Shown here: positions 15,407 through 24,760 of the stretch, one piece after another | Numbering within the stretch: position 1 is the first letter of the stretch | Layout: every line of letters begins with the position of its first letter | Virus record (IMG/VR): IMGVR_UViG_3300020394_000003 | Location: 1 to 64,000 of that record | DNA: 64,000 nt | Reading direction: 5' to 3' (one strand) | DNA from: a virus | Made by a program: the position numbers and the translations under genes | The notes under the pieces: generated by a model | Database searches by the model: none | Seen by the model: only the letters and a program-made list of their open reading frames with translations | What the model was told of the DNA's origin: nothing

Positions 15407-16099
15407 ATGAAACTTCTGTTTGAAAATTGGCGAAGGTATTTAACAGAAGCTGCTGCTAGCCCGCAGGATCTTGCGGATAAAAATTACCATATTAAATTTA
15501 ATGAAGTCGGTGATGATTATGTTAACTGGGTATTGATGCATCAAGATAAACATGGTCTTTATGAAGCTGGCTCAATTCATATTCAGCGTACTGAGTATGG
15601 TAGGAAACAAAATGGGCCATGTCTTGATGCGTGGATGATAGAGGCTGTTGACGCACCAGACGGCTTTGGTCCTTTAATGTATGATGTGGCTATGGAGTGG
15701 GCTACCCAAAATGGTAGTGGGCTTATGCCAGATCGCTATGATGTGTCCGGTGATGCCCGAGAGGTCTGGAGATATTATATTTCTCATCGCAGCGATGTAA
15801 CAAATAGCCAACTAGATGATCTTAAAAACACGCTTACCCCTGAACCAGAAGATAATTGTGCTCAAAACTCTGCCGGTGTGCTTGATTGGCAAGATAGTCC
15901 GTTAAGTAAAGTTTATCAAAAGTCCCCCGCTTCAACAACTCAAGAATTAAAAGATATGAATCTCTGGAAAGAAGAAACACTAGACGAACGTTGTCAGAAG
16001 GGTTACAAAACTCACGAAAAACGTAAAACCAAAAAAATGTATGGTAAAACTTATAGAAACTGTGTAAAGGCAGAAAACAAAAATGAAACTTCTATTTGA
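15407..16099 (+). CDS. Putative internal protein, GNAT-like, with capsid-targeting-like tail
   Basis: Begins MKLLFENWRRYLTEAAAS; YLTE-A is an almost ideal T4 gp21-type cleavage site. The body (GSIHIQRTEYGR...DAWMIEAVDAPDGFGPLMYDVAMEWATQ...LMPDRYDVSGDAREVWRYYISHRSDV) resembles GNAT-like acyltransferase domains, which is a shape judgement only. The end CQKGYKTHEKRKTKKMYGKTYRNCVKAE is a basic Cys-bracketed module. The first 30 nt are nearly the same as those of the next two genes, and its end overlaps the next gene by 17 nt. Confidence 0.7.
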   Translation: MKLLFENWRRYLTEAAASPQDLADKNYHIKFNEVGDDYVNWVLMHQDKHGLYEAGSIHIQRTEYGRKQNGPCLDAWMIEAVDAPDGFGPLMYDVAMEWATQNGSGLMPDRYDVSGDAREVWRYYISHRSDVTNSQLDDLKNTLTPEPEDNCAQNSAGVLDWQDSPLSKVYQKSPASTTQELKDMNLWKEETLDERCQKGYKTHEKRKTKKMYGKTYRNCVKAENKNETSI

Positions 16100-17021
16100 A
16101 AATTGGCGTCAGTATTTAAATGAAAAAGTTTATGGAAACTTAATTTCTGTTTTTTCTCGTACAACTAGTGAAAAAAACATTGCCAATATTGTAAAGAATG
16201 GGTGGAAGACACAACAGTATGGGGATTATGGCCCAGCTATTTATATGATTTATCAATTTGATCCCAACGACCGGGCTGATAGAGGTTATGGCACCCATGT
16301 TATGAGATTTGGCCTTAAGGCTAACAATAAGTTGTTGGTCCTTGGAGACCCTGAAGCTGCTACAAAAATATTTGGAACCGACTTGTCTGTTGAAGAACAA
16401 GTAAAGACTATGGCGCCAGAGGCGCTTCAGGATAAAAAAATAGCGAAATGGATAGAGAAGTCTAGTCAAAGCGGCTCTTATCGCTTTATGTTTCCTGCCG
16501 ATGAGTTAAAAAAATATTTTAACGGGTTTTTAATGAAATCTGGCAAAGATGCGCATTTGGCTGTTATTTACGCTCCTGAAGATGTCTTGAATATGACTTC
16601 GTGGGCCAAGATCCCGAAAGATTATGAATTCAAGTCTGATGAAGAGATGCTTAAAGCTCAAACTGAAGAGGCTGCCATGGAGGATATTCGTGCGGCCGTA
16701 ATGGAAGAATACTTGGGTGAAGATCCATATGAATCAGACCCTAGCTTCGACCCTAGATTAGAAACTCCAGAACAAATTATTAAAATTGTACAAGAAGACG
16801 ACCCCGAAGTATCAACAATTGCAGATGTTGTTGAGTTGTTAAAACAAAAAGGGTATGATTATATAAGTTTAGAGCCGGCAGAAGGAGATCATGTTTCTAG
16901 AAGGGATGTAGAGCTTAGTCATACTAAAGATTTTTCCGATGTTCAATATGATAAAGATTCATTACAATGGAACAAAGAAATAGCCGGAATTAGATTACCA
17001 CAAAGGATATCGATGCAATGA
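16083..17021 (+). CDS. Putative ADP-ribosyltransferase-like internal protein
   Basis: 312 residues. Tail MKLLFENWRQYLNE at residues 1-14. Then LISVFSRTTSEKNIANIVKNG and YGDYGPAIYMIYQ: the spacing of a basic/Thr-Ser strand, a helix ('NI-xIVKNG') and a 'GPAIY' motif resembles the NAD-binding core of ADP-ribosyltransferase-like folds. T4 Alt is a head-packaged ADP-ribosyltransferase, so the tail fits. The family call is inference; I cannot place the catalytic Glu with confidence. The C-terminal third is acidic. Confidence 0.5.
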   Translation: MKLLFENWRQYLNEKVYGNLISVFSRTTSEKNIANIVKNGWKTQQYGDYGPAIYMIYQFDPNDRADRGYGTHVMRFGLKANNKLLVLGDPEAATKIFGTDLSVEEQVKTMAPEALQDKKIAKWIEKSSQSGSYRFMFPADELKKYFNGFLMKSGKDAHLAVIYAPEDVLNMTSWAKIPKDYEFKSDEEMLKAQTEEAAMEDIRAAVMEEYLGEDPYESDPSFDPRLETPEQIIKIVQEDDPEVSTIADVVELLKQKGYDYISLEPAEGDHVSRRDVELSHTKDFSDVQYDKDSLQWNKEIAGIRLPQRISMQ

Positions 17022-17650
17022 AACTCCTACTTGAAAATTGGCGAAAGCACATCATTATCAAAGAAGAAAAGGGTAAGCACCAGATCTACTGTGATATGGA
17101 TGGTGTTCTAGTTGATTTTGTCAAGGGAGCAGTTCAGCAAATTAACGCAGACCTTAAAAACGAATCATTAACCGGAGATGATATTGAAGCCCTTCGCAAA
17201 AAACTGTCTGAGATGGGTAAGAAACGCATCGAAGAGAAAGATCTACACATCAACTCGTCTTTGGCCTTAGATGAGGCTAGAAAGTACATGTACCGTCGTC
17301 TAGCGGGCGATAAGAAGTGGTGGGCGGAACTACCTTGGATGCCTGATGGCAAACGCCTGTGGAATTTTATTAAAAAGTATGATCCGCTTATTCTTACCAC
17401 ACCAATGAAAAACAAAGCCTCAGAAGAAGGCAAACTTATTTGGGTTGAGTATAATCTTGGTATTGCTCGAAGCAAAGTTTATTTTTCTCACAACAAATAT
17501 GAATATGCTAAAGATGGCGATAACCCTAATATCTTAATTGATGACTTTTTAAAAAAGAACATTATTCCATATCGCGAATCTGGAGGGATTGGTATTCATC
17601 ACACTAGTGCTGATTCTTCCATTGCGGAGCTTAAAAAACTAGGCTTTTAA
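17018..17650 (+). CDS. HAD-family 5'-nucleotidase-like protein with N-terminal tail
   Basis: 210 residues. Tail MKLLLENWRKHIIIKE, then CDMDGVLVDFVKG (HAD motif I, DxDGVLxDF, about residues 25-37), PLILTTPMKN (motif II, Thr) and NILIDDFLKKN (motif IV, Asp pair). The layout is that of the 5'(3')-deoxyribonucleotidase/NT5C-like group. A packaged nucleotidase could act on host nucleotides early in infection. It overlaps the previous gene by 4 nt and ends the first three-gene direct-repeat set. Confidence 0.8.
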   Translation: MKLLLENWRKHIIIKEEKGKHQIYCDMDGVLVDFVKGAVQQINADLKNESLTGDDIEALRKKLSEMGKKRIEEKDLHINSSLALDEARKYMYRRLAGDKKWWAELPWMPDGKRLWNFIKKYDPLILTTPMKNKASEEGKLIWVEYNLGIARSKVYFSHNKYEYAKDGDNPNILIDDFLKKNIIPYRESGGIGIHHTSADSSIAELKKLGF

Positions 17651-17710
17651 TAAAAAGCGGTTTTGTCAACTTTTTAACTATTTACTGAAGCAACAGAGGA
17701 GCCCATTTAA

Positions 17711-20008
17711 ATGAACTTCCAAGATTATAACTTATTAACACAAGATGAAATTGATGCCGTCGTCGCTGAAGTGTTACAGGAAAACGGCATTGGAAGAATT
17801 TCCGAAAAGGACGAGGATGACGAATATCTAGAAAAAGATGGACCCAAGTCTAAGAGAGATAGAACTGCCGGCGCAGGTACACCTACAATGGGCAGAGGAC
17901 AAACAACTTACGACCCCAAAGGCGGATTACAGTATACCGGAACTCAAACTGGCAAATTAGGCGCTAGTGGTAAACAGCGTGGAGAAAAGGTAACTGACGA
18001 TGATTTAGTCGACGGACCATCAAGGTTGCCTGCACCGGGTGCCGCTGGCAAGGCTGTATCAAAACTGGGTGATAAAATTGCAGGAGATCCGGGTGATGAT
18101 TCTATGATGGGCAAAGCGCGCCGTGCAGTCGGTGGCGCTGTAAAGGGCGTAGGAGCGGCTGCAGGGGCTGTAGCAGGAAACACAGGAACTAGTCCCGACA
18201 TGTATGCACAAGGCGCTCAAGACAAGGCTAAGGCCCGGGCAAGAGGTAATATTGGTCCCGGCGGTTTACAGAGAACTGCTGACAAGGTAAACCCAAATGA
18301 TGCCTATGATGCAGGCGATGGCAGAGAGGGCTCCGCAGGTCGCGAAGGTGCCAAAAGAGTTGATATGACCAACACTTGGCACAACCCGGGTGCGTCATCA
18401 GTGCCACAATCTGTCAAAGCTGATATTAACTCAGTTTTTCCCTCTAGAATGCAAATGAGTATTGAGGACGTTCTTGACGGTTACCTTAAGTTAACATATG
18501 GAGGTGATGAATCTTCAATGTCACGCGAAAATGCTAGAGCGCATTGGTTGAGTAGATTTAAGCAGTTGGTAAACAGAATTGATCAACAAAAAGATCCAGA
18601 AATGGTATCCGCAGCTGAAGATGCTGTCGCTCGACAATTAGACTCTATGTTGCATAAAGCTGTGCTATTTGGCCAAAACAATAACGTACCTCCAGAAAAA
18701 ATTCAACAAGCCGTCAATGACGACACACCCGTTCCACCACCGGATCGCGATTCGGAAGAAGGCGGGGGTGGTTCAGATATTCCAATTCCTGTCAACAAAA
18801 AACTTAGTGGTGATCAAAGAGATCAAGCTGGAATGTCTAAGGGAGCCGCAGGCAGTTTGGCTAGCCAGCTATCAAAACTTTTTCCCGATGTTGACAAAAG
18901 TATTATCACCCAGATTCTTAAAGATGTGGCTGGCCAACTAAAAGCTAACAATATCCCAGTTCAAGAAGGAAAACGTTTAGCTTTCAGACTTATTTTAGAG
19001 CAACAAGTTAAAAGCATGATTCTTAATGAAAAACGGTATGATACTGACAAGGACGCCGAAATAGTCAAAACGCTAGTTCGTCAACTTGCACTTGGTAAGG
19101 GAGAAGTTAAGAAAGTCAATAAGGTTAAAGGCGTTGTTAAGAAACCAGCCCTAGTAGCCGTCAATAAAGATGGTGTACCAAGAGTATACTCTGTAGATAA
19201 AGGAAAGGATGGGCAAGACTCTGCTGAAGCTGGATTTACTCAGGCTAAAAAGTGGGCGTCGTCCGGGGGTAGTCAAGACTCAGACCTGTTCAAAAAATTC
19301 AAAGAAACTCTCAAACGTCTAGATTTACATACTTCAGAGGGTCGGGCCGCGGCTAAGGAAGACGACCAAGCTTTCTTAGGTGCTTACAGATATTATAAAG
19401 CAATGGTTGTCGCACTTAAAGCTTTAAAAACAGATCGACTTGAAAAAAGTACTCCTAAAATTATGAAGATGGTCGAGCCATTAAATGAAAAGTCGTTTGA
19501 GCATGAGGGAGCCGCTGGTAAAGATTTTAAAACTTGGCTAGCTAACATGATTAACATTTTTAAAGAAGAAGGTTTTGCTGATAAAGAAACTGGTATGGGT
19601 AAAGATACACCAGCTAAAGACAGAGCAATGAAAGCAATGAGAGCAGCAAGAAAAGGCCGTATGCCGGGTTCTGACTCTAAATCTCCTGAAACTAAGGCTG
19701 ATAAAGTTGCCGCAGGTGAAACCGAAAAGGCTGCAGGAGCAGAAACATCTAGGCGTAGCGGTTCTGCTGGTACCATCAATATGAAATCAGTAGTGGGTCC
19801 TCGCCTCAAGCAAGGTGGAATCGATCTCAAATCTCCAGAAGGCCAAGCCTTGCAGAAAAAAATGCAGAAAGTTATTCGACGATTTATTAAGAAAAATCTT
19901 CAAAGAGTTGGTAAGGGAGATCTTAAAGTTATTGCCGAAAACAAACAACTTCAAGCAGAGCTTAAGAATATAATTTTGGAACATTTAAGACAACATGAGC
20001 TTCTATAG
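17711..20008 (+). CDS. Large putative internal/structural protein, 765 aa
   Basis: No recognised family. The N-terminus (MNFQDYNLLTQDEIDAVVAEVLQENG) has an L-Q-E site. Residues about 35-250 are Gly/Ala/Lys/Asp-rich and low-complexity. The C-terminal half is helical and lysine-rich, with several L-x-E sites (LILEQ, MILNE, PLNEK). An ACTATTTACT element (17677-17686) lies upstream, and GAGGAG provides the ribosome site. The composition suits a prohead core or DNA-associated head protein. Confidence 0.6.
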   Translation: MNFQDYNLLTQDEIDAVVAEVLQENGIGRISEKDEDDEYLEKDGPKSKRDRTAGAGTPTMGRGQTTYDPKGGLQYTGTQTGKLGASGKQRGEKVTDDDLVDGPSRLPAPGAAGKAVSKLGDKIAGDPGDDSMMGKARRAVGGAVKGVGAAAGAVAGNTGTSPDMYAQGAQDKAKARARGNIGPGGLQRTADKVNPNDAYDAGDGREGSAGREGAKRVDMTNTWHNPGASSVPQSVKADINSVFPSRMQMSIEDVLDGYLKLTYGGDESSMSRENARAHWLSRFKQLVNRIDQQKDPEMVSAAEDAVARQLDSMLHKAVLFGQNNNVPPEKIQQAVNDDTPVPPPDRDSEEGGGGSDIPIPVNKKLSGDQRDQAGMSKGAAGSLASQLSKLFPDVDKSIITQILKDVAGQLKANNIPVQEGKRLAFRLILEQQVKSMILNEKRYDTDKDAEIVKTLVRQLALGKGEVKKVNKVKGVVKKPALVAVNKDGVPRVYSVDKGKDGQDSAEAGFTQAKKWASSGGSQDSDLFKKFKETLKRLDLHTSEGRAAAKEDDQAFLGAYRYYKAMVVALKALKTDRLEKSTPKIMKMVEPLNEKSFEHEGAAGKDFKTWLANMINIFKEEGFADKETGMGKDTPAKDRAMKAMRAARKGRMPGSDSKSPETKADKVAAGETEKAAGAETSRRSGSAGTINMKSVVGPRLKQGGIDLKSPEGQALQKKMQKVIRRFIKKNLQRVGKGDLKVIAENKQLQAELKNIILEHLRQHELL

Positions 20009-20510
20009 TATTAAAAACAACTCAGGACTTGAGCTTGAAGAAATGGAAAAGTTGCTAGGCAACTTTATGCCTTTTTCTAAAAAACGTATGGGTTATGATC
20101 AGCCTGTTAGTATCACTTTTGAAACAGACGAAAGAAATGGTGGAAACATGCTAGGCAAAACTGCATACTATAATCCTGAAGATATGAGTGTTACAATATT
20201 TACAGACTATCGTCATCCAAAAGACATGATGCGGTCTCTTTCTCACGAATTAGTTCATCATACACAGAATTGTAGAGGTGAGTTTAATAGAGAGATGAGC
20301 GTTGGCGAAGGTTATGCTCAACAAGATGAACATTTACGAAAAATGGAAGAGGAAGCCTACTTAGTAGGCAATATGACTTTCCGTGATTGGGAAGATACAT
20401 ATAAACACGATTTGGCTACTAATTATACTGACGTTAATTCACTAGTCACTGAAAAGAGAGAGCGCGTTTTTAGCGCATTAAAAAATAAAATCATTAAGGA
20501 GAACAAATAA
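19995..20510 (+). CDS. HExxH metalloprotease-like protein, 171 aa
   Basis: SLSHELVHHTQNCRGEF at about residues 80-96 contains the zincin signature HELVH, with a possible downstream metal ligand in HLRKMEEEAYLVGN. A small metallopeptidase is likely; the substrate is unknown. It lies inside the putative internal-protein operon, overlapping the previous gene by 14 nt. It lacks an obvious L-x-E tail, so it may act in processing rather than being cargo. Confidence 0.75.
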   Translation: MSFYSIKNNSGLELEEMEKLLGNFMPFSKKRMGYDQPVSITFETDERNGGNMLGKTAYYNPEDMSVTIFTDYRHPKDMMRSLSHELVHHTQNCRGEFNREMSVGEGYAQQDEHLRKMEEEAYLVGNMTFRDWEDTYKHDLATNYTDVNSLVTEKRERVFSALKNKIIKENK

Positions 20511-20511
20511 A

Positions 20512-21381
20512 ATGATTCACGGTAAAAAGAGAAATAAAGACCTTTTTAGACGTTTAACTGAAAGCTGGGGCTACACAAAGCCCGGTGAGGCTACCCCCCT
20601 CGATGAGCAAATGGCCGAAGAAGTTGAAGACGTTGTAGAGGCTAAGGATGAGGAAGAACTTGAGGAAGGCGTTTTTGATGCTAACCACTATTGTATTCAC
20701 CATGGCGGAGTTCATCACAACGGTAGTGTTGAGATGGCAGAGGCTGTCCAGCACGTTAAGCCCGATGCGAACGGTCACATTAGCCACTATGATATGAAGC
20801 TTGAGGATGGCACTATTCTTGAGAACGTTGCTGCTGAAGATATTCAGGTAACTAACGCTTCTCTAGCTAAAGAGCACCAGATGAAGCGAGATCATGATGC
20901 AATGAAGGACAAGGACGAAGACGAAGAGCTTGACGAAGGTGGAGCCGCCCATAAGAAGGACCCCAGAAATCGCAGACAAGATGATGAAAGAGCAAGACCC
21001 ATGGAAGAAGCTGAGGAATTAGAAGCTGAAGCTGAAGAATTAGAAGAAATGGACATGAGTAGATATACTCAAAGCGATTCAATTGATTCTCACGAGGTAG
21101 CGCAAAAATTAGAAACGCTAACAGGCAAAGTAATTGATGATGATATCGTGAAAAACATGCTCAGAACTTACGGCGCCGGCGGCCCCGATGCCCTAGAACA
21201 ATTTTCATCAACCGTAGAGTCGATAACAGGAAAAGCTATTGATTTTGACGTTTTAAGAAACATGCTAGATCACGGAACAGGCGTTAAAATCAGAGAAAGG
21301 CAAGAGCAGAACGAAGGTCTTGAAGAGGCAATCCGTCGTGTCGTATCAAGGGTGTTAAGCGAAATTAAACCCACTAAGTAA
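20512..21381 (+). CDS. Acidic putative internal protein with L-T-E site, 289 aa
   Basis: MIHGKKRNKDLFRRLTESWGY shows a basic tail with LTE-S near residue 17. A His-rich segment (NHYCIHHGGVHHNG) follows, then long Glu/Asp-rich runs and a C-terminal repeat: 'LTGKVIDDDIVKNMLRTYG' and 'ITGKAIDFDVLRNMLDHG' are two copies of one helical unit. The composition resembles scaffold/core proteins. Confidence 0.6.
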   Translation: MIHGKKRNKDLFRRLTESWGYTKPGEATPLDEQMAEEVEDVVEAKDEEELEEGVFDANHYCIHHGGVHHNGSVEMAEAVQHVKPDANGHISHYDMKLEDGTILENVAAEDIQVTNASLAKEHQMKRDHDAMKDKDEDEELDEGGAAHKKDPRNRRQDDERARPMEEAEELEAEAEELEEMDMSRYTQSDSIDSHEVAQKLETLTGKVIDDDIVKNMLRTYGAGGPDALEQFSSTVESITGKAIDFDVLRNMLDHGTGVKIRERQEQNEGLEEAIRRVVSRVLSEIKPTK

Positions 21382-21397
21382 ATTAAGGAACTCTACG

Positions 21398-21661
21398 GTG
21401 AAAAAAGTTGATTTAAACAGAATGACCCGTGAATTTCTTATGGGTAATGAATTGGAAGAAGGTCGCAAAGCTGACGCTTGGGATTATCTTCACAGCATTG
21501 CTGAAACACTTCAGTCGATTACCCCGAGGACTAAAGCCGGCGAACGTAAAGTTCAGCTGGCCTTAGAACACTTGCGTTCATTGCGTCGTCATACTAGACG
21601 GCTTGAAGAGCGTGTGAAAATCCTAGAAGAACAAGTACAAGTACTAGAAGAGGGAAGCTAG
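21398..21661 (+). CDS. Small coiled-coil protein, 87 aa
   Basis: GTG start with AAGGA 8-9 nt upstream. FLMGNELEEG carries an L-E-E-G site near residue 20. The last 40 residues form a clear heptad coiled coil (LRRHTRRLEERVKILEEQVQVLEEG). It lies between two putative internal proteins and is immediately followed by the next start. Confidence 0.6.
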   Translation: MKKVDLNRMTREFLMGNELEEGRKADAWDYLHSIAETLQSITPRTKAGERKVQLALEHLRSLRRHTRRLEERVKILEEQVQVLEEGS

Positions 21662-24600
21662 ATGCGAAGATTATTATTAGAAGGTGGCGTTGCAGGTCAC
21701 CTTTCACATCTTTATGATAATAGGCAACTTACTGCCAATAAAATGGGTAAAATTTTATCTTTAGCATCAAAGGGCGAACTTGAAGGTACTGAAAAGACTG
21801 ATGGTTTTAATATTTATTTAGGATATCGCGATGGTGAAACTCGATATGCACGTAACAAAGGTGATATGCGCGCCGGCGGGCGAGTTATGCAAGACTTGCT
21901 TGATCGTGTATTTGCCGGCGGTGATCAAATTAAAGATGTATATGTTAAAGCATTTACAGCTTTTGGAAAATTTGTAGAAAGACTCCCCCCGAATGTTCAA
22001 GCGAATATCTTTGGTGAAAATGGAGAAATTTTTTATAATACTGAAATTCAAGGCCCGGGCGCTAATAATGTAGTTACTTACGACGCTAATGTGGTTTCTA
22101 TTCATCATGGAAATCATAAAAGGTATAATCCAGATACGGACACTGTTGAAATCGTTGATGCAGAAGCAAACTCTAAAGCTCTTGATCGTGTGTTGAACTC
22201 TATTGAGCAAAAAGTTGCAGGCGATGATTTTCGCGTTGCACGAACAGCAATGATGCGTTTACGCAGATTAGATGATGACACTGATTTAAGAATTGTACTA
22301 GCTAAAATTGAAAAAGCTGGTTTTGTTGGCGACATGACTATGGAAGAGTATCTTGTCTCGAAAGTAACGCCTCAAGTTGAAGCTCGTTCTCCGCATTTAA
22401 ATCCTGCCATACATCAAATGATGGTTAATTATATTTTAAATATTCCCGGTGAAGACGGTCAAAAAGTAAAACTAAACAACATCTATAAAGGCTTTCCTGT
22501 TGATCAAAGAAAACTGATTCGAAATATTGTTAAAGAAGAAGGTGGTTCAATGGTTAAAAAATCAATTTGGCCTATTGAAACAGCTATTCATGATTTTGCA
22601 GTCGAGCTTCTTAGAGGCATGGAGAGTGCATATATTCTCGATAATAATTCTCAAGTCAATAGACTTAAAGCAGAGGTTGAAAGCGCTATTCGTGGTATTC
22701 AGTCTTATAAAGGTGAAGGTGATGATATTGCTAGGAGTGTTTTAGCTCAACAGCTTGAAAAGATCAAGCATTTAGATAATATCAATTCAACCGTAGAAGG
22801 ATTTGTATTTAATTACGAAGGTCAAATGTACAAGTTCACTGGTAATTTTGCCCCTATCAATCAAATTTTAGGATTATTTAAGTATGGCCGCGGTGGAGTA
22901 CCGGCAATCAAAAAGCAAGATTCATCAGAGCCAGAAGAACTTGATGAAATGGAAGAAGTGCCAGCCGGAGCAACTGAAACAGTTGTAGCTGTATTACCGG
23001 GCGCTTTTAAACCACCTCATCGAGGTCATTTTGCAATGGCCTTACACTATGCTTCTATTGCAGACTCGGTAAAAGTCTATATCAGCAGAATTCCTAGAGA
23101 AGGAGTTGATTTTAACGTATCAAAAGCAATTTGGAATATGTATGTTCAAGGTTCGTCAGACCCCAACGCTTCCAAAATTGAAGTAATCCCAGAGCCCTCC
23201 GACAATAGTTCTCCTGTCGGTGCGGCATTGGAGTATGTTGGCAACGAGCATGGAAAACCACATTTGGCTCAGCCGGGTGAAGCCGTAATTCTCGGTGCTA
23301 GCAACAAAGCAGATAAAAGAGGGGCGCCTGACTTCATGAGATTCAAGAACGCCGGCAAATACTTTGCTCCGGGCGTCAAGGGCGGCGATCCTGACCCTTC
23401 TACTGGTGTACCTACCCTTACAGTGCAGAATGTATTCAAAGTCAGTCCAGAAGCCCTCAGCGCATCTGATTTAAGAAAGGCGATTCGCAATTCAGATCTG
23501 AAAACGGTTATGAGTTATATGCCTAAAGATGTTGCTAAAAATGAAACTGCTTTACAAGCTATATTTGATATTTTAGATATTGGTGCAGCACCTAGTGTGG
23601 ATACGCCATCTATTTCAGAAACTCTGATGGCTGTTGTAGAAGAAGTTCTTAACGAAAAACTAAAACCTTCCCAAGGTGCCGGAGCCTATGTAAAAGATTT
23701 TTATAAATCTGACGCTCCCCAATTTAAAGGCAAGGATAAAAAGAAAAGACGTGAAATGGCAATTGCTGCCTTTTTGCAAGATAAAGAAGAAACGAACGAG
23801 GCTGTTCGACTAGACGAAAGCTCTAGGAGTTTGTTACAAAACCCAGAATATATCACAAATGTTCTTGGTATTGATATGCCTCTTAACGAATCATATCCAT
23901 ATTCTGCACAATTAAATGAACAAATTGTTAAAGAGCAGATGTTGCTAGAAGGTTTTTTTAATGATCTTAAAGCTATGGGTGGGCAAGCAAAACAACTATT
24001 TGCCGCTCTCAAAGAATTGCTTACTGATCCAAAAAGAGTTCAATACTGGACCAACGCCGCTTATCGTATGATGGTAAAGGCTCCAATCAATAAAATTTAT
24101 CAACTGCTAAATTATATTATTGAACAACTATCAACTATGCCGACTATTGTGCAATGGGCTCAAAAATCAAAAGCCATGCTACAAGGCATTCAACAAAGCG
24201 TTGGTAATGCAAAAGGCTGGCAGGGCGCCATGCTCATGACATCTCTCGGGCTTGGATTTAAATGGTTGTGGTCTCAGGTTGGAGAAATTATTGATGGGGC
24301 TGTTGGAAAAATTGGTGAACTAGTAGGAGCCAAGGCGATTCAAGAAATTCAAAAATATATTCAAGATACTGTTATTGGTAAAGCTTGGAAGGTAATTCAA
24401 GACAAATTTACTGGCTTAATAAAACAAGCCGGTGCAGCGTTATCTGGGGTCGGTGCTTGGTTCAAGTGGGCTAGCACAGCCTTCCAAGGTGCACAGTTTG
24501 TCTTAGACGCCCTTAAGGGTACCCTAAGCCGGTTTGGAGGCCTACGGGTCAATGAGTTATCGGCCATGGCCGGAGGAGCCGTTCAAGGGGCTGCTATCGA

Positions 24601-24760
24601 CTCAGATGAAGGCGATACACCATGGCGAGGATTAGACGCTAACAAAGAAAATAAGAAGCAGGAAAAAGCACAAAGACTCAAAGGTACAAAACTTACTAAA
24701 GAAGAGCTAATTCAAAAAGTAATGGACTACTTATTAGTACAGGAAAAAAGCTATGGATAA
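21662..24760 (+). CDS. Fusion of KxDG ligase-like and HxGH nucleotidylyltransferase-like domains, 1032 aa
   Basis: Part 1 (about 1-420): KTDG with K45 matches motif I of covalent nucleotidyltransferases (DNA/RNA ligases). IFGENGE near 117-123 resembles motif III of RNA-ligase-2-type enzymes, EGFVFNY near 379 motif IV and YKFTG near 390 motif V. Part 2 (about 440-620): LPGAFKPPHRGHF with H453 and H456 is the HxGH signature of NMNAT/cytidylyltransferases, and LSASDLR near 600 is the matching ISxTxxR-type motif. Part 3 (about 660-1032) has L-N-E sites and long amphipathic to hydrophobic helices, e.g. GAMLMTSLGLGFKWLW. MRRLLLEGG at the start gives an L-x-E-G site. Fusing both nucleotidyl-transfer chemistries is unusual; NAD or nucleic-acid repair roles are possible. 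Confidence 0.75.
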   Translation: MRRLLLEGGVAGHLSHLYDNRQLTANKMGKILSLASKGELEGTEKTDGFNIYLGYRDGETRYARNKGDMRAGGRVMQDLLDRVFAGGDQIKDVYVKAFTAFGKFVERLPPNVQANIFGENGEIFYNTEIQGPGANNVVTYDANVVSIHHGNHKRYNPDTDTVEIVDAEANSKALDRVLNSIEQKVAGDDFRVARTAMMRLRRLDDDTDLRIVLAKIEKAGFVGDMTMEEYLVSKVTPQVEARSPHLNPAIHQMMVNYILNIPGEDGQKVKLNNIYKGFPVDQRKLIRNIVKEEGGSMVKKSIWPIETAIHDFAVELLRGMESAYILDNNSQVNRLKAEVESAIRGIQSYKGEGDDIARSVLAQQLEKIKHLDNINSTVEGFVFNYEGQMYKFTGNFAPINQILGLFKYGRGGVPAIKKQDSSEPEELDEMEEVPAGATETVVAVLPGAFKPPHRGHFAMALHYASIADSVKVYISRIPREGVDFNVSKAIWNMYVQGSSDPNASKIEVIPEPSDNSSPVGAALEYVGNEHGKPHLAQPGEAVILGASNKADKRGAPDFMRFKNAGKYFAPGVKGGDPDPSTGVPTLTVQNVFKVSPEALSASDLRKAIRNSDLKTVMSYMPKDVAKNETALQAIFDILDIGAAPSVDTPSISETLMAVVEEVLNEKLKPSQGAGAYVKDFYKSDAPQFKGKDKKKRREMAIAAFLQDKEETNEAVRLDESSRSLLQNPEYITNVLGIDMPLNESYPYSAQLNEQIVKEQMLLEGFFNDLKAMGGQAKQLFAALKELLTDPKRVQYWTNAAYRMMVKAPINKIYQLLNYIIEQLSTMPTIVQWAQKSKAMLQGIQQSVGNAKGWQGAMLMTSLGLGFKWLWSQVGEIIDGAVGKIGELVGAKAIQEIQKYIQDTVIGKAWKVIQDKFTGLIKQAGAALSGVGAWFKWASTAFQGAQFVLDALKGTLSRFGGLRVNELSAMAGGAVQGAAIDSDEGDTPWRGLDANKENKKQEKAQRLKGTKLTKEELIQKVMDYLLVQEKSYG

